Shown piece after piece: positions 33,701 through 44,488 of a stretch of DNA of 64,000 nt (positions are counted from its first letter, which is position 1; every line of letters starts with the position of its first letter). The notes under the pieces were generated by a model. That model worked only from the letters and a program-made list of their open reading frames with translations. It ran no database searches and had not been told where the DNA came from. The position numbers were made by a program, and so were the translations under genes. Origin of the DNA: Sorghum bicolor (taxonomy: Eukaryota; Streptophyta; Magnoliopsida; Poales; Poaceae); contig NC_012873.2 of the NCBI RefSeq assembly GCF_000003195.3, forward strand, positions 13,167,894 through 13,231,893, written 5' to 3'.

Positions 33701-35235
33701 TACTTAGTGGGGGCAAAGATAATCATCTATTCAGACCATGTTGCTCTCAAGTACCTCTTCACTAAGAAAGATGCTAAGCCTCGTCTAATTTGATGGAGTC
33801 TTCTACTCCAAGACTTTGACATAGAAATCCGAGATAGGAAGGGAGTTGAGAATTCCGTATCTGACCACTTGTCTAGGCTTCAATATAAGGAAACACATGA
33901 TGAGCTTCCCATAAATGACTACCTAAAGGATGACACCCTGCTTAAGATAACACATGTAGATCCATGGTACACAGACATCGTAAACTTTATAGTAAAAGGC
34001 TATGTCCCACCTGGTACAAACAAAAGGAAGTTGCTTCACGATAGTCGTTTCCACCTTTAGGATGAGCCATATCTTTTCTGAGTTTGCGTTGATGGACTCT
34101 TGAGAAGGTGTGTTCCTATGGCTTAGGCTACTCAAATTATGGAAAGATGCCATGCCTCGCCATATGGAGGACACTATGGAGCATTCTGGACACATGCTAA
34201 AATTTGGTAAAGTGGCTTTTTCTGGCCAACGATGTATGAAGATACAAAGGACTTTGTCAGGAGATGCCACTGATGTCAAAAACATGGGAATATCAACTCA
34301 CGAAATGAAATGCCTCTCACAAATAATCTTAAAGTAGAACTTTTCGATGTATGGGGCCATTCCCTATGTCCAGGAATTGCGAGTATATCTTAGTAGCTGT
34401 GGACTACGTGTCTAAATGGGTAGAAGCCCTACCTTGTCGATCAGCTGATTCAAAACATGCCAAGAGAATGTTCCATGAAGTAATCTTTCCTCGCTTTGGT
34501 ATACCCCGAATAGTTATAAGTGATGGAGGTTCCCACTTCATCGACAAAATCTTCCAGAAGTACCTAGCCAATCATGGAGTTCGACACAACGTCGCAACAC
34601 CATACCATCCTCAGACTAGCGGTCAAGCCGAAACATCTAACAAACAAATCAAAAATATTTTGCAAAAGACCGTAGATGAGATGGGTAAGGGGTGGAAGGA
34701 CAAACTTCCTGATGCACTTTGGGCATATAGAACTGCATTCAAAACACCCATAGGCATGTCACCTTATCAACTTGTATATGGAAAAACTTGTCATTTGCCT
34801 ATGGAAGTAGAGTTTAAGGCTCATTGGGCACTCAAGAAATGGAACATGGATCTCCACCTCGCTAGTGAGAATCGTCTGATGCAACTATCTGAGCTAGAAG
34901 AATGGAGAGAGAAAGCCTACCACAATTCAAGGATCTATAAGGAGAGAACAAAATGATGGCATGATAAGAGAATTGAGCACAAGGAGTTTAAGCCTAGAGA
35001 TAAGGTTCTGCTATTCAATTCAAGAGTTAAGCTCATTGGGCATGGTAAGCTACGAAGTAAGTGGGTTGGACCATACAAGGTTATTGACACTTCAACTCAT
35101 GGAGCCATTACCATCCAAGACGACATAAGTAACACTTTTAAGGTAAATGGACAACGCTTGAAAATCTATCTCGAGCCACAAAACAACCTGGTAGAGGAAC
35201 TTGATGTGATTGAGTTCATAGAATTCTCACATTAA
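30787..35235 (+). pseudogene. Gypsy gag-pol polyprotein, degenerate
   Basis: The start is chosen at MDFNPIYKFFAPKGELLEPP. Gag (30787-31440) has the DPYTHLREFEQL and FSLLGRAKKWY motifs. The protease-like region (about 31800-32110) has VGINVISKELADTLYP and IPLLIGRPIMKLL, but no DTG or DSG is visible. Reverse transcriptase (32560-33360) has RMCIDYRKLNKAT, FMDDFTVYG and FLGHAG. RNase H (33480-33850) starts at CDASDFAVGAVLGQ. Integrase core (34350-34960) has DYVSKWVEA and DGGSHFI, followed by a C-terminal VGPYKV segment. TGA stops sit where CGA would be expected (about 32767, 33793, 34955), an extra G shifts the frame near 33347, and a second shift lies between 34060 and 34350. Not functional. Confidence 0.88.
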
Positions 35236-36455
35236 GCTCTCATAAGCTCTAGACAATTACCTAACCCTTAACATGCTCCACGAGTTTTGTTGTCTATTTG
35301 GGTTGTGCAGGATTTTGAGGCTTAAGAAGAGTGAGACCGAACATGCAGGCCACAAGAGTGAATGACTATGTCAACATCCAGCTTGGGGGAGGCACCCCCA
35401 CGTGTATCTTGATAAGTATTACTTTTCTTTCTTGGTTTTATTTACTAGTATTCGAAATTAAAAAAATGCATAACCATGAAACCAAACAAAGTTTTTCTTT
35501 TGAGTAACATATAATAGTTTTGTATAATCCTAAGTTTTAAATAAAATAAAAAGAAAGTTTGATCCAAGTCTAGGTAATTGACAAACATGATATGAGAAGG
35601 TCTGAGCTACTATTTAACTTGTTCCAAGTTTTGCTAGAGTTCTAGAGATTTTATCTTTTGAAAATCTAAAAAATCAAAGAAAAAAAATGATGAGATCCTA
35701 GAGTCTTATAAGATATGAATATTAAAACTGTGGGCACTTGCTTTGTTCAAGCCATTGTTAATTCTTGTAGTTTTGGTTGAGAGAATTATCATGCTCCAAA
35801 GATTAAGGTCTTTTTGTTTTAAAAATATAAAAGATTCACTCTTTTGAAGTATTATTGCATTAGAGGCATGGGACTATGCAAAAATTTGATTCAAAAAAAA
35901 GAGTGAGACTAGAGGAAAAAATGGACAAGTGTCCGAAGTAGAATTAGGGGTACAAAGATACCCACCTGAGTGGAAAAAATGGACACGTGTCCGATAGTAG
36001 AATTAGGGGTACTTGGTGCCCGCTTGAAAAAAAAGAAACAAAATGATAGCCCATGGTCCCTCTAATAAGCAATATGCCATTAAGAGATGACAAACTTTTC
36101 AAAAAGGTTAAAGGTCTTGATCTAGGAGTATGACATTCCTCTCCCTTGACTCCGAGCATTGACATAGCAAAATGCAAAGTAAGTATGCTAAAACTTTTAA
36201 AGCTCTACTTATATATCTTTCGAGAAGAAGGCAAATGCCTCAGTTTTATTTTGCAGACTTAAAAGAAACTCCAGAACAAAGGTAAGACAGAAGAACTTGA
36301 GACATAGTGCTTGACTTGATCGTTCTGTTTTTCAATCACTTAAGACCTTAGTGATAACTTAAAAACCCTATAGTAAGAGGCATAAAAGTAAACCATGTTT
36401 TCTTGCTAATTTTAGCTTTGCTCAGGGACGAGCAAAGGTTAAGCTTGGGGGAGTT
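35236..36455 (+). other. Gypsy 3' noncoding region and polypurine tract
   Basis: 1.2 kb between the pol stop and the 3' LTR, without coding signal. It contains CAGCTTGGGGGAGGCACCCC near 35380 and ends with AAGCTTGGGGGAGTTTG at 36440-36456, the polypurine tract. The repeat of the GCTTGGGGGAG motif at both ends of this region is characteristic of Athila-like elements. Confidence 0.65.
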
Positions 36456-37700
36456 TGTTGACGGTCCTTAATGCTCACATTTAACCGTCAACTAATCATG
36501 GAAAAGGACCTATATGCAACCAACATCCAAAATTAGGGTTTCATCTGACAGAATTCCACGAGTTTTGGTGTTTGTCTATTTCTGTAGGGGGTTATCAGGA
36601 AATATGGAGGAAAGGCCCACATGTCGGGTTTACATAGAGATATTAACGTGTGCGGCAATTTTCTATCATCTAGAAGACTCTAGAAGCCACGAGAACGAAC
36701 GGGAGTCCGAGCGGGCTCGAGGGCAGGGCGCCCACCCTCCCCCCTTGGGCGCCCGCCCAGCTACAGGAGCCAAACAGGCTCCGCCTCGCGGATCATGCTC
36801 CACCGACCTAAAGGATTAAGGAAAACCGTGCGATTAAGGTCGGTTTGATCCGACGGCCCACATTCATTTGGAGGGGCTATATAAGCAGGCCCCCTGGCCC
36901 CTGGAGAACATACCTCTTCTATAGAATCAAAGCTAGGGTTTCAATTATTCATCCAAGTAGAGAGGATCCCTCTGGTTCATCTAGTTCTAGTTCTAGTTCT
37001 AGTTCATCTAGTTCTAGTTCTAGTTAGTTCTAGTTGTAATCTAGAAAATAGGGAGAGAGAAGAGGAGAGCGGAGGAGGAGCCGGATCTGTCGGATCTTCG
37101 TCAACATTGTACTTTTGCAATAACTGGTTCGTTCTTCATCGTTCTCCAAGTTCTTCAATTCATAATTTCTGAGTTCTTTAATTACTTTTATTTACATTCA
37201 AGTTATTTATTGGATTCTCGCTTGCATCAAGTGCTCTAGTCTTTATAACGCTAGAGTAGTAATTAATAGATTAGACGTGGTGTTTAGTCTTGCAATTACC
37301 TGGAATTGCACCCAATCCTGCGGATTGTTGTGGTAACCCTAGGGTAGTGATAGCCCTAACGGTCGACGTATTCCACCTCGTTCGGATCGTTGTTTGTAGG
37401 ACCATAGTCAGAGCTTCCTAGGCCCCTTCTCATCTCTTTCTGTGGTTAGTGTTCTGATGTCCCAAAATAAATAATCTTTGAAGTAATTCTTGATTCTTAG
37501 ATCAACTAGAGAACTCTCAGGAAACTTCCTCTCTTCCCACCAAAAAATAATTATATAGTTATCCTTGGGCGATCTTGAATCTTAATTAGTACACTCACGT
37601 TCCCTGTGGAAAATCGATACTCTGGAATACTCCCGGGTGAAAGCTATATCGGTATCCGTGCGCTTGCGGATTTTTCTATTTGCGTTTAAAATACCCAACA
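36456..37700 (+). repeat. 3' LTR of the gypsy element
   Basis: 1245 bp, partner of 29430-30668. It is six bases longer, mainly from one additional TCTAGT unit in the microsatellite (36975-37026). Confidence 0.92.
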
Positions 37701-37705
37701 CAAGC
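37701..37705. repeat. 5-bp target duplication of gypsy element, right copy
   Basis: CAAGC, identical to 29425-29429. Confidence 0.92.
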
Positions 37706-39060
37706 ATGGTGTGTGAGTGAAGTCAAGGCATGACTGGTGCACTCTATGAATGGCAGGCGGTAGCAAGGAAGCCACCGTGAGGGCGATGAGGAGGCTCAAC
37801 CCCTGAATAGCAAAGCTCATGGATCCTCATCTCTAACTCCTGCAGCCCCAGTGTCTCTTTAGCACGCTGGGCTATGACTCTGTAGTCTGTCCCTGCCAGA
37901 GCATAGTGAATATAGCTATGATCTATAGGCAATCCACATTTTACATAGAACTTATGAACCCAATCCTCCACAGAAGTGCCTGGTAGTGCTAGCAATCCGA
38001 CAAGACCTGGAACATAGGTCAAGAAGGGCCTGATGTCCTGTCCAGCGATGTTAGCCAAATACTCAAGATCCACAGCCCTCTGCTCTCTGATCTATGCATC
38101 ACTGTTGACATAAGCCATACACATGTCCTCCTACACAACTGTGTAGAACCTGGGGTGTGCCCTCTCATCACGTGTGGCAGGAAACCGGTAGGAAAAGTTG
38201 CAAACCTTAGCTCCTGAATCTATCAGGTGGCGGCTCTAGTGTAGTCCTTATGATGGACTGGTGGCGGTGCCAGTGAGGAGCTAGGAGGTGGGGGTCTAGA
38301 CTGGCGCTACATAGCAAGCCTAGAGGTGGCCTAAGCACGAGCACAAGTCAACCGCCTAAGTGGCTGCTCCTCTAGCTGTGCCTTTGGCTGCTCCTGTACC
38401 TGTGATGTCCCCTGAGTCTCTATCCCAGACTCTCCCTCTGAGATTCGGACCTAATGTCCTCCAATCATGACAGTGCTGGGAGGGGAACCATCCTGCTACT
38501 CCAACTGAAGAACAACACATCTTTGTGCAGACAAGAGCTCAGATCTAATCCGAAGAGTGCCTCTGTGACCTACATCTGCTGCCTTAGCTGCTGCTACTAC
38601 TACTCTAGCTGCCTCGGCTTCTCTGTCAGTGATTTCCTTTTCTTGCTGACCACTTTCTTGCCCTTCTCAATAGTTGTGAGACGACGGGGTCGATCATTGC
38701 TCCCATCACCTCCTGGGGCACCTCGTGGAGTGCTAGCTGGGGCACCACCGGCATTCTTACAACGTGCTATTGCAAGAACTCAGAACAACTCTACCAAACT
38801 ACTCACAGAAGATGGTGAACTAACACTCGTGAGTCTTGGTCTCAATCCGTACTTGCGGGCTTAGCCCCGAGTTCAACTGCCACTAACAACCAGCCAACTG
38901 TGACTCACCCGGTGCAATAGATGGAATAGATGGGATATATATAAGAAAATATTACATCTAGAGATGTGAAGCCCTAATAGAAGCAAGCATTGGATAAGAG
39001 ATCTAGATGAAAATGGCTTACTACCTTAGGTGAGAGATGTTCTCGAAGAAAAGATGACAT
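37706..39060 (-). pseudogene. Post-pol third ORF of the Sirevirus, N-terminal part
   Basis: Reads leftward, downstream of pol. A possible first exon, 39060-39025, encodes MSSFLREHLSPK and ends at a GTAGTAAG donor. Around 38770-38600 a basic segment follows (RPRRLTTIEKGKKVVSKKRK, resembling a nuclear localisation signal). From about 38200 to 37744 it encodes a globular region (YRFPATRDERAHPRFYTVV, IAGQDIRPFLTYVPG, WVHKFYVKCGLPIDHSYIHY), then is cut by the gypsy element and resumes at 29424. Several stops are present. I do not recognise the domain. Exon borders inside it are uncertain. Confidence 0.55.
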
Positions 39061-39404
39061 CCAACGACCAAGGGACCCGAAGAAACACACGCTAAGGCTC
39101 TGCAAGGAAGAAACAAGCGAAGAACAATGTTAGAATGCCGTTTCGATCGGTTACGACATTACGTCGAACACCTTGTGTGCATGAAGATGAGATCTTACCC
39201 AAACCCTAACCAACAGCGAGGGGGGTGATTCTTGGCTGTGCGTGAGAGAGAGTAGCTCGATGAAGGAGGAAGAAACCACGTCCAGGGAGAATAAGATGCT
39301 AGAGATGGAGATCAAGCACGGCGGTGGCTGGTCGTGAGGTCACGCGTGAGGGCATTCTCGGCGAGTAGGCAAACGTGAAGACGACAAGAGAACAGCCCCC
39401 GAGC

Positions 39405-39720
39405 TGGTTGGATTTGGATTTATATGGCCTTGCTCGGTCACACCGGACGCGCTCTGATGCTCAACGGACACGTACGTAGAGAGTTTGTAAAACTCACGAG
39501 ATTACTGGACGCAGGCCACCGGACGCTCACCTTGTGTCCGATGCTACAAACGTCGCACCAGGGTCACACCAGATGCACCACACCAGACGTGCTCATGTTA
39601 CTGTGCGCAGGTCTAGTGTGTGCACCCCAGCAGAAACAACTCACTGGACGCACGGGGCACTTCTGGTGCAGCATCCGCTGTAGAGTTTGGTGCACCACCA
39701 GCATTGCAATTTCTACAAGA
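39405..39720 (-). promoter_or_regulatory. Candidate internal promoter with LTR-like CCGGAC repeats
   Basis: Between pol and the third ORF lie many variants of CACCGGACGC/GCGTCCGGTG (near 39447, 39519, 39568, 39582, 39643). The same palindromic motif recurs in this element's LTRs. A minus-strand TATA box, CATATAAATCC, sits at about 39415-39425, roughly 355 bp before the third ORF's first ATG. The arrangement mirrors the U3 part of the LTR. Confidence 0.5.
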
Positions 39721-40239
39721 TTTCGCGACACCTTCACTCAACCAAGTTTTAACACAAAGAAGAGTCAAATAAACACTAATTGGAACTGGTATGAGTAACC
39801 TCTCTCAAACCCTCAATTTTTCACAAATAGTTTGCCATAGGCTAAGTAGTTTTTTATGAAAATAGGCAAGAGAAAGCATCTAGGAGACACCATGTGACCA
39901 TTGTCTAGGGGTCTTAATTGAGATGAGCATTGAATGCTTCCCCTATTAATGGACGAACACAACAGATGCTCAAAGCTTAACCAAAAAGAAATGACCAAGC
40001 AACAAACATGCATATGCTTATGCAATGCAATGGAATACTTGAAAGTAAACTAGTGCTTGTCAAGTTTGATCCAAAGTTAAGCTTTTTCACACGCTTTGTG
40101 GGTGGTTATCTTAACCATGTTAGACAAGCCCTACACACAATCTTTTTGGAATTTTATTTAGCATGACATACGATACAAAAGCTATGTACAAGAGCAACAC
40201 ACAACCTCATTTTTTAGTGAAGTTAGAGAGATCAAGCAC
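39721..40239 (-). other. Sirevirus spacer after RNase H
   Basis: AT-rich stretch between the end of pol and the candidate internal promoter. No supported coding sequence. Confidence 0.4.
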
Positions 40240-42761
40240 ATTGAGTCCATTTCACAACATACAAAATCTAGCTTCATCTAGTGGTTTTGTGAAGATATCC
40301 ACCAATTGATTTTTCATCCCCACATTCTCTAGTGATATGTTACCTTTGGCGATATGATCTCTAAGGAAATGATGAAGGATGTCTATGTGCTTAGTGCGGG
40401 TGTATTGTACCAGGTTGTTTGCAAGTTTTACGACACTTTCATTGTCACACAACAAAGGTACTTTATCTAGAACTACTCCATAGTCTAGCAAAGTTTGTTT
40501 CATATAAAGTACAAGCACCGACGGCAATGTATTCTGCTTTGCTCGTTGACAAAGCAACATTATTTTGTTCTTTGACATCCAAAAGACTAGTGATCTACCT
40601 AGGAAGTGGCACCCTCCGGATGTGCTTTTTCTATCAATGCGGCACCCGGCATAATCCAAATCGGAATAGCCTACAAGTTGGAATCTTGCACCTTTAGGAT
40701 ACCACAAGCCTAGATAGGGTGTGTATTTTAGATATTTAAGAATTTTCTTGATGGCAATCAAGTGAGATTTCATAGGCATAGCTTGATATCTAGCACACAT
40801 ACACACACTAAACATGATATTAGGCCTAGATGCGGTGAGGTAAAGTAAACTACCTATCATACATTGATAGAGAGTTTTGTCAACCGGGTACCTCCCTCAT
40901 CCAAGTTGAGATGCCCATTTAATGCCATGGGAGTCTTGATTGGCTTGCAATCTTACATCTTGAATCTCTTGAGAAGATCTTGTGTATACTTCTCTTGAGA
41001 GATGAAGACCCGTTCCTTCATTTGCTTTACTTGAACCCGAGGAAGCTCAAACTCCTTGGACATCAAATCACCAAATTCCTTGCAAAATTCTTCATTAGTT
41101 AAGCCAAAAATAATATCATCAACATATACTTAGCAAATGAAGATTTTCCTATTCATCTTCTTAGTGAATAGTGTCATGTCACCTTTTCCAATCTTGAAGC
41201 CCTTTGCAATGAGGAAGCCCCTTAGCCTCTCATACATGCTCTAGGAGCTTGTTTGAGACCATAGAGCGCCTTGGACAACCGGTAGACATGCTTGGGGTAC
41301 CTAGGATCTTCAAAACCGGGGGATTGCTCAACATAGACAAGCTCATTAATATAACCATTTAGAAAGACACTTTTCACATCCATTTGAAATAGTTTGATAT
41401 CATGGCTAGAAGCATATGCAAGAAGGATACGTATAGCTTCAAGTCTTGCAACCAGTGTAAAAGGTTTCACCGAAGTGAAGACCCTCCACTTGTGAAAAGC
41501 CTTTGTTCCAATCACTCTTGCATCTTTAGGTCACTCTTCAAGGGTCTACACTTGATTGCGAGAGAAGTTGTTTAACTCCTCTTGCATGGCAATGATCCAA
41601 TCCGCATCCCGAAGAGTTTCCTCTATGGTTTTGGGTTCATCTTCAAGAGACACAAAAGCATGATGTTTAATAAATAAAGCATGTCTAGAATGAGTAGTAA
41701 CACCACCTGATGGACTCCCGATGATGAGATCTTGAGTGATCTTGGAGGAGATGTGATGATCTTCTTGGCACCACTTGAGGAGTCAGTTAGGGAGCATCAA
41801 CATATTGTGCTTGTGCCACCGCTTGTTCATGAGTTACTTGAGTGTCTTCATGAGCATCTCTCATATCCTTATCATCATCTTGTGGCACACGTGATGAGGA
41901 TGGCACATTAATAATTTGCACATCAATGTCATCCTCTTTGGGCTTTATGTCTCCCACCGAATGTTCTTCATGGCCTCCCTCAATGGTTCACCACCTACAT
42001 CATCAAGATTATCACTTACTCCTTGGGAGCCATTAGTTTCATCAAATTCAACATCAAATGTTTATTAAACCATGTTTGTGGCATGGTTAAAGATTCTATA
42101 AGACTTTGACTTTGATGAATAGCCAACCAAGTAACCAATATCACATATTCTTTGAAACTTTCCCAAGTGTTGGCACTTCTTGTAGATATAGTATTTGCAC
42201 CCAAACACTCTAAAGAATGAGACATCGGGCTTCTTTCCATTGAGCAACTCATATGGTGTCTTGTTTAGGAACTTGTGAGGAAAGAGCCAATTTGAAGCAT
42301 AGCATGCGGTATTGATTGCCTTGGCCCACATCTTCTCCGGTGTGTTGTACTCATCAAGCATTGTTCTTATCAAGGTGATCAATGTCTGGTTCTTTCTTTC
42401 TACAACATCATTTTGTTGTGGTGTGTGTGTTGAGGAGAACTTATGTTTGATTCCAATTTCATCATAATACTCTTCAATGTTGGTGGTGTTAAACTATTTG
42501 CCATTGTCACTCCTAATCTTCTTCATCTTGACCTTAAATTGATTTTGGGCATTCTTTGCAAATTTCTTAAATATTGATGCAACTTTGGCCTTGTCTTGCA
42601 AAAAGAATGTCCATGTATACCGAGAGTAGTCATCCACTATAACCAAGCAATATTTTTTCCTGCCAAGACTAGCATATGTAGTTGGTCCAAATAGATCCAT
42701 GTGCAATAGCTCAAGAACTCTAGAGGTAGAGAGATAAGCCATGGTTGGATGAGTGTTTGCT
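40240..42761 (-). pseudogene. Sirevirus pol: integrase, reverse transcriptase, RNase H
   Basis: Read leftward, continuing from 52922 across the LINE insertion. Integrase core (about 42760-42065): THPTMAYLSTSRVLELLHMD, VDDYSRYTW, KIRSDNGK, then AINTACYASNW. Reverse transcriptase (about 41515-41000): VARLEAIRILLAYASSHDIK, QMDVKSVFLNGYINE, YGLKQAPRA and YVDDIIFG. RNase H (40860-40250): IGSLLYLTASRPNIMFSVCM, YSDLDYAGCRIDRKSTSGGC, VDIFTKPLDEARF. Stops and frameshifts occur throughout, for example a TAG just before YVDD. Confidence 0.88.
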
Positions 42762-42773
42762 ACTTGCTTGCTG
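42762..42773. repeat. 12-bp target duplication of LINE, left copy
   Basis: ACTTGCTTGCTG, repeated at 52910-52921. The Sirevirus pol reading (SKQV) continues exactly across this duplication. Confidence 0.88.
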
Positions 42774-43190
42774 GCTTTTTTGATATGAGGAATCTTCCCC
42801 ATTTCCATTGCATCAACGGAAATACAGTTCATACAAAGAGTTTGGATAGGATCAGACATCCAAAAACCAATGCTTACTACTACCCAAAAAGGACTAGCCA
42901 TTATACTATCAACTATCACCACGAAAACACCGGATATTGGAGATCCATCATTAAAATTTACAACAAGAGTAAAAACAAACTTCCAACTACTCCAGCAGAA
43001 CAGAGGGCAAAAAAATAGCAGCTACAACCCCTCAGAGCACTCAATTGTCTTCAGCATCTTCATCTTTTTCCTTTATGACATCTTGATCTTGGGGGCCTTT
43101 AGCTTTACGCACCAGTTGTAACACAATCTTCAGCATTGCCTCAGCACCAGCAGACAATTCCTCCTTATCCAGGTCTTCAAAATAATCCTA
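42774..43190 (-). other. LINE 3' untranslated region
   Basis: From the ORF2 stop near 43192 to the short A tail at 42774. It includes the typical plant-LINE end with TTTGTATGAACTGTATTTCC followed by an AT-rich purine stretch. Confidence 0.6.
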
Positions 43191-44483
43191 CCTAATAAGA
43201 AATAAGCGAACATACATAGCAAATAATGGTGATAGGACTTGTTACATTTTTTCCTTGGAAACAAATGTTGTTTCGCATTTTCCAAATTGCCCAACATATC
43301 GCTGCAATACCAATTGCATGAATTTTTTGTCTATGAGGAAGCCACTTCTCATACCACAACCAGCATTGATTAAAATTTCTAGGAACATCTGTTGCCCCAA
43401 GGGAGAAGGCAACAATCCCCCACACAGCTTTAGCCATAGAGCACTAAAAAAGAAGATGAGAAATCGATTCATTCTGATCACAGAAAAGACAAGAAGGATC
43501 ACGAGTCCATTTCCTACGAATCATATTGTCTCTTGTTAGTCTAGCATTGTTTGCCACAAGCCATAAAAATATTTTGATCTTAGCAGGAATTTTTCCTTTC
43601 CATATTTTCCAAAAATAAGTACCAACATCATTTTTTCTTAGATTGATTTCACTTTGAATTTTTCATTCTTTCCCAGATTCCATATAACACTATCTTCATC
43701 ATTACTCAAAGAAATTCCATTAATTCAATATTTGACACCAATAAGCTCTTAAGTCATCAATCAACCATCTAGAGAAGTCAACAGAATTTTGTTTAGCCAA
43801 AGCCACCGAAATATTAGGTTGAGAACAAATTTTGAATAAATGAGGAAAGAGTTTTTCTAACGGTTTCTCCATTGACCAAGTAACTTTCCAGAATAAAGTT
43901 TTCTGTCCATCTTTGACAATCATCTTCCTACCTTGTGATATATCTCCTTTATTCTTAAAAGATCTAACCAAATGGCCGAATCACTTTGCTTATGCTTTAC
44001 AGTGCATATTGATTCCTTTTTCAAATATTTGAATCTAACAATCTCTTGCCACAACCCTTTTTCATTGTCTAGTTTCCACCACCATTTCATCATTAAGCTG
44101 ATATTCATCTTCCTCAAATCTCTAATACCTAAGCCACCTTTTTTCTTGTTTTTACAAATCCTTATCCACTTGATCAAGTGATATTTATTTTTAGTACCAC
44201 CTCCTTGCCAAAAAAGGCTCTTCTAATCTTATCAATTTTGTCAATGATAGCCTTGGGTAAAATATATATAGACATATGATATACAGCAGTATTGCTCAGA
44301 CTAGCATTAATAAGCATGGTTCTCCCAGCTATGGACATTAAGCCTCCTTTCCAAATATCAAGTTCTTACTATTTTTTTCTACTAATGGAATCCAATCAAT
44401 CACATGTAACCGACTTGGACTAACTGGTACTCCAAGATATTTGATAGGAAAAGCTCCAACTTGACAGTTAAAGATTTCAGCAT

Positions 44484-44488
44484 ATTTA
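44484..44488. repeat. 5-bp target duplication of solo LTR, left copy
   Basis: ATTTA, repeated at 47244-47248. Confidence 0.88.

Larger units (their letters stand above)
29430..37700 (+). mobile_element. Ty3-gypsy LTR retrotransposon, Athila-like
   Basis: 8271 bp with LTRs 29430-30668 and 36456-37700, TG...CA ends and CAAGC duplication. The primer site matches tRNA-Asp. The purine tract GCTTGGGGGAGTTT and the gag-protease-RT-RNase H-integrase order fit the Athila/Tat group, with Athila favoured. The LTRs differ at about three dozen sites by eye. The polyprotein is broken by stops and two frameshifts. The element is inserted inside the Sirevirus post-pol ORF. Confidence 0.92.
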
